Assembly: GCA_024275575.1 (NCBI GenBank)
Contig: JAJRYV010000009.1
Coordinates: forward strand, 19,799 to 83,798
Source of the DNA: a bacterium
Lineage (GTDB): Bacteria > Zhuqueibacterota > Zhuqueibacteria > Zhuqueibacterales > Geothermadaptataceae
Direction of reading: 5' to 3'
Length of the DNA: 64,000 bases
The notes beneath the pieces were generated by a model. The model had not been told where the DNA came from. It made no database searches and saw only the letters and a program-made list of their open reading frames with translations. Each line of letters starts with the position of its first letter. Positions within the stretch are counted from its first letter, which is position 1. The translations under genes were made by a program, and so were the position numbers. This document shows, in pieces, positions 27,106 through 36,000 of the stretch.

Positions 27106-28323
27106 TCAGCTCGTCTCTTTCTTCTCTGCCAATTGTAAAATGCTTACTTCTGCAGGCGCATGATAGCGCAGCGGTGATAACGTATTGCCGATACCATTGG
27201 TCACGATAATTTTCAACCCATCGAGCACGAAAAAACCCTGATAATAACGTGTTTCTTTCTGACTTGGCGTAACTGGTATGCCAAAAATGTGGCTCACAAT
27301 ACCACCGCCGTGAGTGTGCCCGGCCAACATCAGGTGATAGCCGTAGGTCGCGGCTATTTCAGCGATAAATTCCGCTGGCTGATGGACGAGGAGAATTTTA
27401 ACCTCAGCCTGAGGTGCACTCGCCAGCAAAATCCGTAATTGTTGCGCATTTATCTTTTTGCTGTAAATATGTGTTACGCCGGTGACCAATAATTTTTTTC
27501 CCCGGTGATCGATAACCTTATGCTCATCCTGCAAAAAGGACCAGCCACCAGCGCGTAATTTTTGTGGAATGCGCTGTGGATCCGACCAATAGTCATGGTC
27601 ACCTATGACAGCAAGGCGATTTGTCGCCTGTATCTGCTTCATCAGCTTCGCTGCCTGATCCGTATAGTTTTTACCCGAGGTGACCAAATCACCGGCAAAC
27701 AAGATATAGTCTGCATTTTCATTTTTCAGGATTTGTGTAAGCTGATCCAGCTTTTTTACCTGGGTAAAACGATCGACCTGTAGATCGGAAAAGAGTACGA
27801 TCTTCAAATCGGCGAGTTCCGGCGGTAAATTATTAAGTGAAATAATTTGCCGGTGGGATTGGATGCGGTATGTATCAACAGCACTGCGGTAGCTAACGTA
27901 AATGCTGATACAGAGCAGAAGTGCAATTTTGGCAAAGGCCTGTGACTGCTGCCAAAGGCGGTTTTTTCTAAGTTTGACGGCCCGTGCCAGGAGATTGAAT
28001 AAATCGAGTGCAATAAAATAAGGCGTGGTTTCCAGAATCACGATCAGCATGATCCAGAATGGAAAGAGCAGGAGATATTCATCAGCGCCGACTTGTGCAT
28101 CTCTGCTGAAATAGAGCCCAAAGGATTTACCGATTACAGAAGATAGATAGGTTAGCGGCAGAAGTGCATACCAGATCAATGGCAGCGCACTGATCGATCG
28201 ACGCAAAGTTTTCGTCAATAAATTCACACTGCTCAGTGCAGCATTTATCCGGGACATTAAATAAATCGCCAGGGGGGTGGTTAATGCGGCGAGCATCAAA
28301 GTTATTCGAAATTCCCAGGGCAC
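27106..28323 (-). CDS. membrane-bound calcineurin-like metallophosphoesterase
   Basis: Four to five hydrophobic helices occupy the first 160 residues, followed by a catalytic domain on the far side. The metal-binding motifs are DLKIVLFSDLQVDRF, ILFAGDLV, AVIGDHDYW, LLVHQP and LMLAGHTHGGGI. The third motif reads GDHD instead of the usual GNHD, an unusual swap at a metal ligand that could change activity. The C-terminus matches the YkuE/LpxH-like phosphoesterases. GTG 28323 is chosen because GGAG lies six bases upstream; the longer TTG frame from 28353 would be poorly supported. Confidence 0.8.
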   Translation of the reverse strand: MPWEFRITLMLAALTTPLAIYLMSRINAALSSVNLLTKTLRRSISALPLIWYALLPLTYLSSVIGKSFGLYFSRDAQVGADEYLLLFPFWIMLIVILETTPYFIALDLFNLLARAVKLRKNRLWQQSQAFAKIALLLCISIYVSYRSAVDTYRIQSHRQIISLNNLPPELADLKIVLFSDLQVDRFTQVKKLDQLTQILKNENADYILFAGDLVTSGKNYTDQAAKLMKQIQATNRLAVIGDHDYWSDPQRIPQKLRAGGWSFLQDEHKVIDHRGKKLLVTGVTHIYSKKINAQQLRILLASAPQAEVKILLVHQPAEFIAEIAATYGYHLMLAGHTHGGGIVSHIFGIPVTPSQKETRYYQGFFVLDGLKIIVTNGIGNTLSPLRYHAPAEVSILQLAEKKETS

Positions 28324-28438
28324 ACAATCTCCTTTTTGTTTTTTAACGGTCAATGTTTATTTTAGGCGGCGCCAGTTTAATCATTATTTTTCATTTCTGA
28401 AAACACTTTTTATCTTGTGCTAAGATTCCAGCAGGTCC

Positions 28439-28520
28439 GGTAGTGTCAAGATTTTTATGGAAAAATGAAAGATAGGAAGTGCGACGCACTTTTCCGGTGG
28501 TGTCAAAAATCGCATGGAAA
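28439..28520 (+). repeat. dispersed repeat, copy B (partner at 1366)
   Basis: This is the second copy of the 1366-1440 repeat. It also contains the palindrome AAGTGCG-A-CGCACTT (28477-28491). It shows an internal near-duplication: CCGGTAGTGTCAAGA...ATGG (28437-28460) and CCGGTGGTGTCAAAA...ATGG (28494-28517). It lies about 30 bases before the start of the acetyltransferase gene. Confidence 0.7.
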
Positions 28521-28545
28521 TATAAAAGTTTTAGCAAGAGAAATT

Positions 28546-29025
28546 ATGCAAAATTTGACAATCAATTGGATTTTTCGATATTTCAACGAACTCGGGTTAC
28601 AGCAGCTTTATGACCTGCTTGCCGAAAGACAACGCGTTTTTATCGTCGAGCAGAGTTGCCCGTTTCAGGATGCTGACAGGGTTGATCTGGAATGCTGGCA
28701 TTTGCTGGGTTATATGAATTTTTCCGACAAGCCCGAGCTTGCCGTCTATTCACGTCTCGTGCCCGCCGGTGTAACATTCGCGCAAGCTTCGATAGGCCGC
28801 ATCATCACTTCCGAAAAAGCACGCGGAACGGGCGCCGGTTTAGCACTGGTGCATGAGTCCATACGTCGCCTTGAAGGCTTGTGGGGAAAAGTCCCCATCA
28901 AGATCGGTGCACAGCGTTATTTGATAAAATTCTACGGCAAGTTCGGCTTTGAGGTGGTCGGTGAGCCTTATATCGAAGATGGCATTCCACATGTTCATAT
29001 GTTGCGCAAAGCAGGTTTGAGCTAA
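28546..29025 (+). CDS. GNAT-family acetyltransferase (ElaA-like)
   Basis: This matches the ElaA group of GNAT acetyltransferases, whose substrate is unknown. Marks are LLAERQRVFIVEQSCPF near the start, then DLECWHLLGY, and the acetyl-CoA loop SIGRIITSEKARGTGAGLAL, with IGAQRYLIKFYGKFGFEVVG near the end. The length (159 residues) is normal. The longer ORF beginning at 28465 reads through the dispersed repeat and is unlikely to be translated; the ATG at 28546 aligns with the ElaA N-terminus. Confidence 0.85.
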   Translation: MQNLTINWIFRYFNELGLQQLYDLLAERQRVFIVEQSCPFQDADRVDLECWHLLGYMNFSDKPELAVYSRLVPAGVTFAQASIGRIITSEKARGTGAGLALVHESIRRLEGLWGKVPIKIGAQRYLIKFYGKFGFEVVGEPYIEDGIPHVHMLRKAGLS

Positions 29026-29030
29026 AAAAC

Positions 29031-29061
29031 AAAAAAGCGAGTCGAAGCGACTCGCTTTTTT
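29031..29061 (+). terminator. bidirectional rho-independent terminator
   Basis: AAAAAAGCGAGTCG (29031-29044) and CGACTCGCTTTTTT (29048-29061) form a 14-bp perfect stem with the loop AAG, flanked by A and T runs. It ends the acetyltransferase transcript five bases after its stop. Confidence 0.9.
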
Positions 29062-29062
29062 G

Positions 29063-29164
29063 CAGGAGGAATTATGCGAAGAAGAAAGTCACCAAAATAC
29101 CGGTCTCACCAAACCGGCAGTTTCTTCTTCTATTTAGAGGATGAATCATGAAGTATTCCTCCTG
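29063..29164 (+). ncRNA. nested hairpin, candidate structured RNA
   Basis: Three perfect nested stems are visible: CAGGAGGAAT (29063-29072) with ATTCCTCCTG (29155-29164), GAAGAAGAAA (29078-29087) with TTTCTTCTTC (29121-29130), and CCGGT (29100-29104) with ACCGG (29113-29117). The outer stem includes the AGGAGGA ribosome site of the small ORF inside it. The element starts two bases after the terminator at 29031, so it would need its own promoter. Whether it is an RNA, a DNA cruciform or a mobile-element end cannot be decided here. Confidence 0.5.
29074..29151 (+). CDS. candidate 25-codon small ORF
   Basis: An ATG at 29074 preceded by AGGAGGA (29064-29070) opens a 25-codon frame, MRRRKSPKYRSHQTGSFFFY followed by LEDES. 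The peptide is basic at its start and unrelated to anything I know. The whole ORF lies inside the nested hairpin, which would hide the ribosome site. Because the base pairing also dictates the codons, it may not be a real gene. Confidence 0.3.
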   Translation: MRRRKSPKYRSHQTGSFFFYLEDES

Positions 29165-29274
29165 ATATATCGACAGAAATTTTTCCGACTTAATGGATTT
29201 CATCAGATTATTTCTTAAAAAAGACGTGCAGGAGAGAAATGGGGGCGGCCCGTCGGACAACGGGCCCTTGGGAA

Positions 29275-30393
29275 TTATTGCCAGTCATGAAGAAATACAA
29301 CCAGCTCATCGACTGTGGGGCTTTGGGCAGTGCGCACATAAAATCCGGAGGTGGAAACACCAGTGAACAGCGCATCGGTGAGATCGAGCCCCAGAAGTGT
29401 CGCAAAGGAAAATCCCGCATTGAAGTGATCACCGGCGCCGGTGGAGATGAGTGGCCGGGCGACAAACGGCCCATCGACATAGGCCGTGCCCCGTGCACTG
29501 GCAGCAACGGCATATTTGACCGGATGAATAACAGTGGTTTGAATCGCTAGTTTTTCACAGATAGCAGCGGCACGTTTTTGCAGGTTTACCGGTGAGTTTT
29601 CGCTGGTTTCAATATTTAATACGGCTGCAACCTGATCGCTTTCTTTTTCATTTACACCGAGAATAACGGTATAAAATTCAGCAAATTGCGCCAGTGTGCG
29701 CAAGGCTTCGAGAATATCGTCTTTTGATCTTTTTTCCGGATCGGCAAGATCGAAAAAGATGACGCGGCTTCGATCTTTTAGCAAGGCAGGGCAGTTATTT
29801 TGCAGAAGTTTTCGCCAGATATCGGTCATTGTGTCGAGCATTGTCCAGTTGACCATGCCGACAAATTTACTCTGCTGCCAGAGTTTGGCAAAGTTGTCTT
29901 TACCAGAGCATTTTATGATATTTTCATAGTTGATACCATGCAGCGCCTCATGTTTTCCCATGAGAATTTTACCGTCTTCAAATTCGAGAGCATCGGTCAC
30001 CGCCGGTTCTCCGAGACTGTAAACATGGGCAGTTTCTGCAAATTTTTTAAAAGCAGGATGGATATCCGGTGATCCAAGAGGCCCGAAATAGACGATTGGC
30101 AGGCCCAGGCGGCTCATCGCATTGGCCATGATAGGGCCGTTTCCACCCAGCTTCACTTGCTGGATGCGCAGCTCGATATTGCTACTTTTGCCGGCAGCAC
30201 GATTCAGACGCTCAGCCAGTGCGGTAATGGTGGGGATAAAAGTGACATTATCTTTGTTGCGTTTTTTGTCGACCATGCGGATAATATAATCGACAAATCC
30301 ATCGAAACCCAGCAGGCCGGGGAGTCCTTGTAAATTAACGGCTGCATTTTTCAGATTTAATGCGGCAGTTTTTCTTTTTACAACATCATTCAT
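29275..30393 (-). CDS. PfkB-family carbohydrate kinase
   Basis: This is a sugar or nucleoside kinase of the ribokinase (PfkB) fold. The start is GFDGFVDYIIRMV, the middle carries LGGNGPIMANAMSRLG (the glycine-rich substrate site), and near the C-terminus STGAGDHFNAGFSFA gives the GAGD anion hole with the catalytic Asp. The substrate is not identifiable; the family includes fructose-1-phosphate, ribose and tagatose kinases. The 372-residue length is slightly above average. The gene converges with the acetyltransferase, and GGCCCGT-N6-ACGGGCC (29247-29266) just downstream may be its terminator. Confidence 0.8.
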   Translation of the reverse strand: MNDVVKRKTAALNLKNAAVNLQGLPGLLGFDGFVDYIIRMVDKKRNKDNVTFIPTITALAERLNRAAGKSSNIELRIQQVKLGGNGPIMANAMSRLGLPIVYFGPLGSPDIHPAFKKFAETAHVYSLGEPAVTDALEFEDGKILMGKHEALHGINYENIIKCSGKDNFAKLWQQSKFVGMVNWTMLDTMTDIWRKLLQNNCPALLKDRSRVIFFDLADPEKRSKDDILEALRTLAQFAEFYTVILGVNEKESDQVAAVLNIETSENSPVNLQKRAAAICEKLAIQTTVIHPVKYAVAASARGTAYVDGPFVARPLISTGAGDHFNAGFSFATLLGLDLTDALFTGVSTSGFYVRTAQSPTVDELVVFLHDWQ

Positions 30394-30856
30394 CTTTAAT
30401 TCCAGTTTAGAGCATTTACAGATAAAAACATCGTTTTTTTGAAAGTTTTTCGAAACAAAGCGGCGGTAAATTGAGATCAGTGCGACGACAATCTAAGAAA
30501 TTAATGAATTTTTCCAAGCGAAAATGTCTGATTATGCAGTGCTTCAGAAGAGGTGGTATTTCGTTCTTGTGCCGGGGGATCGCGGTAGCCCTGCTCCGAA
30601 CGATTCTTTACCGAATTTGAGTTTTATCTGCCATGAAGCTAATAAATTAAATTTACAAATATTGCACATCTAAATATTTAAAGGGGAAAAGCGAATTTCA
30701 ATTGCAATTTACTACTCAGAATGTGATATTACGGCCTTTGTCGTTTTTGGGATAAGCATTGACCGTGTTAATTGTAGAAAACCGGCAGCTTAAAGTCGGT
30801 GAAGCGTTCTGCAACTACAACGGGATTAATTCTGTTAATCGCAGATTTTCTTTCTG
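30394..30856. other. intergenic region without recognisable features
   Basis: This 460-base gap between divergent genes contains no supported ORF, repeat or hairpin. It should contain promoters for the PfkB kinase and the Smr-like gene. Confidence 0.5.
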
Positions 30857-31204
30857 ATGTGTAAACAATACATCTATACGATCGACGTCGCCCATCCGCC
30901 ACGGCATCCTGACCTTGTGGAAGAGCAACTGCTCGAAGCGTGGATGCGGGTTCGCAATCATGCGGAGTTGCGGGTGATAAAAGCCATACACGGGCACGGC
31001 AGTTCCGGCAAGGGCGGCAGCACGAAAGAAACCGTGCGGAACTGGGCATTTCAACACCGGGGGCATTTTGAAAGCATTATCGTGGGGGAACAATTCGACC
31101 TGACTGATACTGCGACACAGGAAATGCTCGCCGAATGCGGCATCATGTACGATGATGATTGTGGCAAAGCCAATCCGGGAATAACCCTGATTTGGGTACA
31201 TTAA
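30857..31204 (+). CDS. Smr (MutS2 C-terminal)-like small protein
   Basis: The 115-residue protein resembles a stand-alone Smr domain. The opening YTIDVAHPPRHPDLVEEQL matches the LDLHG-like start, with the strand and helix following, and VIKAIHGHGSSGKGG matches the central HGxGxG loop that binds nucleic acid. Smr domains nick branched DNA or bind RNA. The first motif lacks the usual LDLHG consensus, so the match is partial. The gene stands 61 bp before phosphofructokinase. Confidence 0.6.
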   Translation: MCKQYIYTIDVAHPPRHPDLVEEQLLEAWMRVRNHAELRVIKAIHGHGSSGKGGSTKETVRNWAFQHRGHFESIIVGEQFDLTDTATQEMLAECGIMYDDDCGKANPGITLIWVH

Positions 31205-31265
31205 AAAGTAGAAAAACAGCAATTAGTTTCAGAATACTAAAGCAAGTTACTTAAGGAGAATACAA

Positions 31266-32570
31266 ATGGGACCGAAAAAGTTAGGAATCGTTGTTGGCGG
31301 TGGGCCAGCACCGGGAATTAACAGCGTCATCGGCGCAGCGGCAATTCGTGCCGCACTTTCAGGGAATGAAGTCATCGGCATTCGCGACGGCTTCAAATGG
31401 ATCATGAGAGGGGATATTTCGCACATCAAAGAGTTGACGATCAAAGAAGTCAGCCGCATCCACTTTCGCGGCGGCTCCCATATTGGTATCGCCCGTGATA
31501 ATCCGACAAAAAACCCGAAAGACCTCGAGGTGGCAGTCACTTCGCTGCTGCGTTTGAATATCGATCGTCTCATCACTATCGGCGGTGATGACACAGCTTT
31601 TACGGCAATGCAGTTAGAGAAAAAAGCAGCCGGCCGTATTCGTGTCGTGCATGTGCCCAAAACCATTGACAATGATTTGGATTTGCCGCATGGCATTTCA
31701 ACTTTCGGCTATCAAACCGCTCGCCATATCGGCGTCGATATCGTTAAAAACCTGATGGTTGATGCACGCACAACTTCGCGCTGGTATTTTGTCGTCGCAA
31801 TGGGTCGCAAAGCCGGCCATCTGGCGTTGGGAATCGGCAAGGCCGCCGGCGTCACGCTATCGTTGATCTCTGAAGAATTTGGCATGGATAATAGTATTTC
31901 ATTACAGAAGATAACCGATATTCTCGTAGGCGCAATCATCAAACGCCTGAGCTACGGTCGGCCGGACGGTGTTGCTCTTCTTGCCGAGGGGCTGGTGGAA
32001 CATCTCTCCAGTGATGACTTGCAGGGATTGGTCGATATCGAAAAAGACGCCCACGGCAACATCCGCATCGCCGAAATCAGTTTCGGTGAAATTCTCAAAG
32101 CCAAAGTGCAGAAACGGTTGGCTGATTTCGGCATAAAAACGACGATTGTCGCTAAAAATATTGGTTATGAAGTGCGCTGTGCCGATCCCATCCCATTTGA
32201 TATGGAATATACGCGCGACCTCGGTTACAGCGCAGCGGATTATATCATCAATGGTGGTAATGCAGCGATGATTTCCATCCAGGAAGGGAAGATGATACCG
32301 ATGTTTTTCAAAGATATCGTCGATAAAAAAACCGGCAAAACAGCGATTCGCATGGTCGATATCGAAGCGACAAATTTTAAAATTGCACGCAAGTACATGC
32401 TGCGTTTGAATGCTGAAGATTTTGATGATCCCCATGAATTATCAAAATATGCGGCAACGGCCGGCGTCTCCCTTGAGAAATTTAAAAAGGAATTCGCCTA
32501 CGTTATTCCACAACCTCAGAGTGTATCAAATGAGGATGCTGCCGCGGTTAAAAAAACAGCGAAAAAATAG
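31266..32570 (+). CDS. pfp: 6-phosphofructokinase, PPi-dependent type
   Basis: The enzyme phosphorylates fructose-6-phosphate, the committed step of glycolysis. The family motifs GIVVGGGPAPGINSVI and VPKTIDNDLDLP are plain. Two positions separate PPi from ATP enzymes. Here the loop reads GGDDT with Asp109 (ATP enzymes have GGDG), and PKTIDND has Lys132 (ATP enzymes have PGTIDND). Both point to pyrophosphate as the donor. A reversible PPi enzyme fits an anaerobe that saves ATP. AGGAG eight bases before the ATG confirms the start, and a clear terminator follows at 32593. Confidence 0.9.
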   Translation: MGPKKLGIVVGGGPAPGINSVIGAAAIRAALSGNEVIGIRDGFKWIMRGDISHIKELTIKEVSRIHFRGGSHIGIARDNPTKNPKDLEVAVTSLLRLNIDRLITIGGDDTAFTAMQLEKKAAGRIRVVHVPKTIDNDLDLPHGISTFGYQTARHIGVDIVKNLMVDARTTSRWYFVVAMGRKAGHLALGIGKAAGVTLSLISEEFGMDNSISLQKITDILVGAIIKRLSYGRPDGVALLAEGLVEHLSSDDLQGLVDIEKDAHGNIRIAEISFGEILKAKVQKRLADFGIKTTIVAKNIGYEVRCADPIPFDMEYTRDLGYSAADYIINGGNAAMISIQEGKMIPMFFKDIVDKKTGKTAIRMVDIEATNFKIARKYMLRLNAEDFDDPHELSKYAATAGVSLEKFKKEFAYVIPQPQSVSNEDAAAVKKTAKK

Positions 32571-32592
32571 TCTGGAGTTTTGGATAATGCAG

Positions 32593-32619
32593 GGCGGAGT
32601 GTTATACTCCGCCTTTTTT
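32593..32619 (+). terminator. rho-independent terminator of pfp
   Basis: GGCGGAGT (32593-32600) and ACTCCGCC (32606-32613) form an 8-bp stem with the loop GTTAT, followed by TTTTTT. It lies 22 bases after the phosphofructokinase stop. Confidence 0.92.
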
Positions 32620-33087
32620 GTATTTAATAAACGGCGATGGATTGAGTCATGAGTCACAGTCTGAAATATCCGGAACCACCCCGACATGCTGCAGACGCGC
32701 CTGCCGATTTGTTCCGATAAATCAAAAAGTATGCGGCCTTGAAACACCTCCTGTTTCAAAGTATTACAAAATTTACCTCTCCATTTTAAGAACTGTCATA
32801 ATAACCGGTCGAAAATTTCTGCTCCAACAGGTTGTTTCAAGTTTAAAACCATCAAATTCACGGCAGGACAATCTGTGTGGGCAAGAGTGAAAAACGTTTG
32901 GTTTGGAATTTGCACATTGGCCACCGTAAAAATTATCTTTAATTAAAAAACCCGGCCACATATTTTCTCAAATAATCCCGATAACCACATAGAATAACAA
33001 GATTGAATTTCGGGTTGCATGTTGAAATACTTTATTTTGTTTAAAATATATCGTTTCAAATAATTTATCAGGAAGTGAGCTTTGATC
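32620..33087. other. intergenic region upstream of the large secreted protein
   Basis: No gene is supported. One hairpin is seen, TTGAAACA (32739-32746) with TGTTTCAA (32752-32759). The last 100 bases are AT-rich and should contain the promoter of the 33088 gene. Confidence 0.45.
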
Positions 33088-36000
33088 ATGAGAACTGCAA
33101 CGCGTTTTGTGCTTGGCGCCGGATTGTTTTTATGCCTACAATGGACCCTTTTTGCACAGGACTGGACAGAACCGGCGATTGTTGTCGGGACCGGCGGCGC
33201 GCCGGATTTAGCTATCGATAAAACAAACGGCAATGTGCATGTCGTCGCCAACAATAACGGCGTGGATTATTATGAATTCGATAAAGACGGCAATCTGCTC
33301 AGGTCGGAAACATTGCAGAACACGATTGGCGTTCAATATGGCTATAATTTTGGTTCAGCGATCGCTGTCGATTCGCAAGGCAACCCCCATGTTTGTTATG
33401 CCCGCAAGGCCAGTGGTGATTATTACAATGTTTATTATACTTTTTACAATGGTACAAAATGGATATTTCCAACGAAGATATCCAGCAATATCCTGCGTGG
33501 TTACCATATGCGTATGGCAATCGATGATAACGATGAAGTGCATATCATTCGCAGTGAGCAGACCAATCCTGCTGACATCGTACCTTCAGCGGCGACTTAT
33601 TATCGTATAAAAGATGCACAAGTCACGAAAACCACAACAGGGTTGGAGTTCCACCGCCCGGATGATCACGTCGATATCGGGACATTCGGCCAAAATGATG
33701 TCCACATTTTGCTGGGTTACCCCAACCCCAGCGGCCAGCGTCTTAACTATTTTCGTTCTGATACTAACGGTGATCAGTTGATCGGCCCGCAGATGATTTT
33801 GGCGGGGCATATTTCCAGCCGCGCCGGCAGTCCCAATCTTTTTATCGATAACTCGGGAACTTTGCACATCGTGTACGGCACCAAATCCGATTCCCAAAAT
33901 GGCGGCAGCCCCAGCGTGCGTTATCAGCGCCGGCAAAACGGTAGTCTCATACGTGATGTCGTGGTTACGGCGAATGGTGAACTCTCTCTGTGGGATGCTG
34001 GTGTTAGTGTGGGAATCGGCGCTGTGGCTTCGAACAGCACCGGTGATATCGTCGTTGTGGCCTATCACACCCGCAGCGGCGGTGCTTTGCGAACAAGATT
34101 TTCCAATGATGGTGGTGTGAGCTGGAGCAATTCGACACAGCTCGCCAGCGGCGCCGGTGGTTATGAAGGGCGCGACAAAGCGATGATCGAAGCCTGGGGT
34201 AACCGTTTTTATGTCGTATACCAGAATTACGGTGCAGTAAAAATGCGCTGGTTTAAAGCTCTGGGCGATCCCCCGGTGGCGGATGCCGGTGGCCCCTATT
34301 CCAAACCTGAAGGTGAACCGGTGACTTTTGACGCTTCGCGCTCCACTTCCGGCAGCGGAGTTTTTTCAGAATATGCCTGGGACTGGGAGGGTGATGGTAC
34401 GTATGATGATCTGACGGATAATGCGGTTTTTGTCAAAACTTTTGCGGACAATTTTACTGCCACGGCAAAATTACGCGTCACCGATATCGACAACAGGACG
34501 GCGGAAACGCAGTTTTCGCTGCAGATCGTTAATGTGAAACCGGCGGTGACAATCAGCGCGGTTAGCACTGCCGATGAAGGTGCGGCAATCGCTTTTGAAG
34601 CGGTTATTTCCGATCCCGGCCAGGATACGCACACCGTGGCCTGGGATTTTGGAGATGGACAAACCGCTTCAGGCCAATCGGTGAATCACAGTTTCGCTGA
34701 TCAAGGCAATTACACCGTAACGGCGACTGTCACCGATGATGATGGCGGTGAAAGCTCGAAAACTTTTACCATCAGTGTGAGCAATGTGCCGCCGGTGGGA
34801 AATATCGGCGGGCCTTATACTGCCGTGAAAGATAAATCGATCACACTCCGGGGATCGGCGACCGATCCCGGGAGCAATGACAACCTGACTTTTGAATGGG
34901 ATTTGAACAACGACGGCGTCTTTGAGCGCAGCGGAAGCCAGGTATCCACAACCTACGCAGCTTACGGTACTTTCCCACTCAGTATGCGCGTCAGTGATGG
35001 TGACGGCGGTCTCGATATTGTCGATGGGGAAGTCATCGTCGGCACAGGCGCTCCGGTTATCGCGGCGATTCCCGATCAGCAAATCAACGAAGGGGGGAGT
35101 TTTACGCCGTTGCCGCTGGATGGTTACGTCACCGATCCCGATCATGAGGACTATCAATTAACCTGGACTTATAGCGGCAACAATCAATTGCTGGTATCAA
35201 TTATCAACCGGGTCGTTCTCGTTAATACGCCGTCACCGGAATTTTTCGGCACAGAGATTATTCAATTGACGGCGACCGATCCCACCGATCAAAAAGCCTC
35301 TGTCGATGTCCGTTTTACTGTGTTGAGCGTTAATGACGCACCACAAATCAGTACAATTCCAAATCAGTCAGTGCGGGAGGGCGAAGTCTTTTCGCAGGTT
35401 GTTCTCGATAATTTCGTCAACGACCCGGATCATGCAGACAATACTTTGTTCTGGCAGGTGACGGGCAATAGCGAGCTGAGCGTATCAGTGATCAACCGCA
35501 TTGTGCAGGTAACGACACCAGGCCCGAACTGGTTTGGCAGCGAAACACTTCTCTTTAAAGTACGCGATCCGCTGGGGGCGGCTGATTCACAAAATGTCGT
35601 TTACACGGTCACCTCTTTCAACGATCCTCCGGTTATCAGTGGTATTCAGGGGCAAACGATTATTGAGAATGGCGTTTTTGCGCCGATTTCCCTCGATCAG
35701 TTTATCAGCGATCCTGATAATTCCATTGATCAGATGAGCTGGAGCACTTACGGTCAGCAAAAGCTGCAGGTGAATATCGATGCCAACCACCTGGCCACCA
35801 TTGCTGTTGCCGATTCGGAATTCGCCGGTACGGAAATCATTCACTTTGTCGCCAGTGATCCGGGCAATCAGCGGGATACCTCGGCTGTTGCTTTTACCGT
35901 CATCGGTGTCAATGATCCGCCGGTGGTTTCCGGTTTTACAGACAGAATTATCGATGAAGATGAAAGCGTGCTTTACACCATGGCAGATCTGGCGACGATG

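Noticed and set aside
29152..29274. Possible second terminator or extra small gene
   Set aside because: GGCCCGT/ACGGGCC is a good stem but lacks a T tract on either strand; mentioned only with the PfkB gene.
32526..32759. 77-codon minus-strand frame over the pfp terminator
   Set aside because: It starts with TTG within a hairpin and runs through a strong terminator; no family match.
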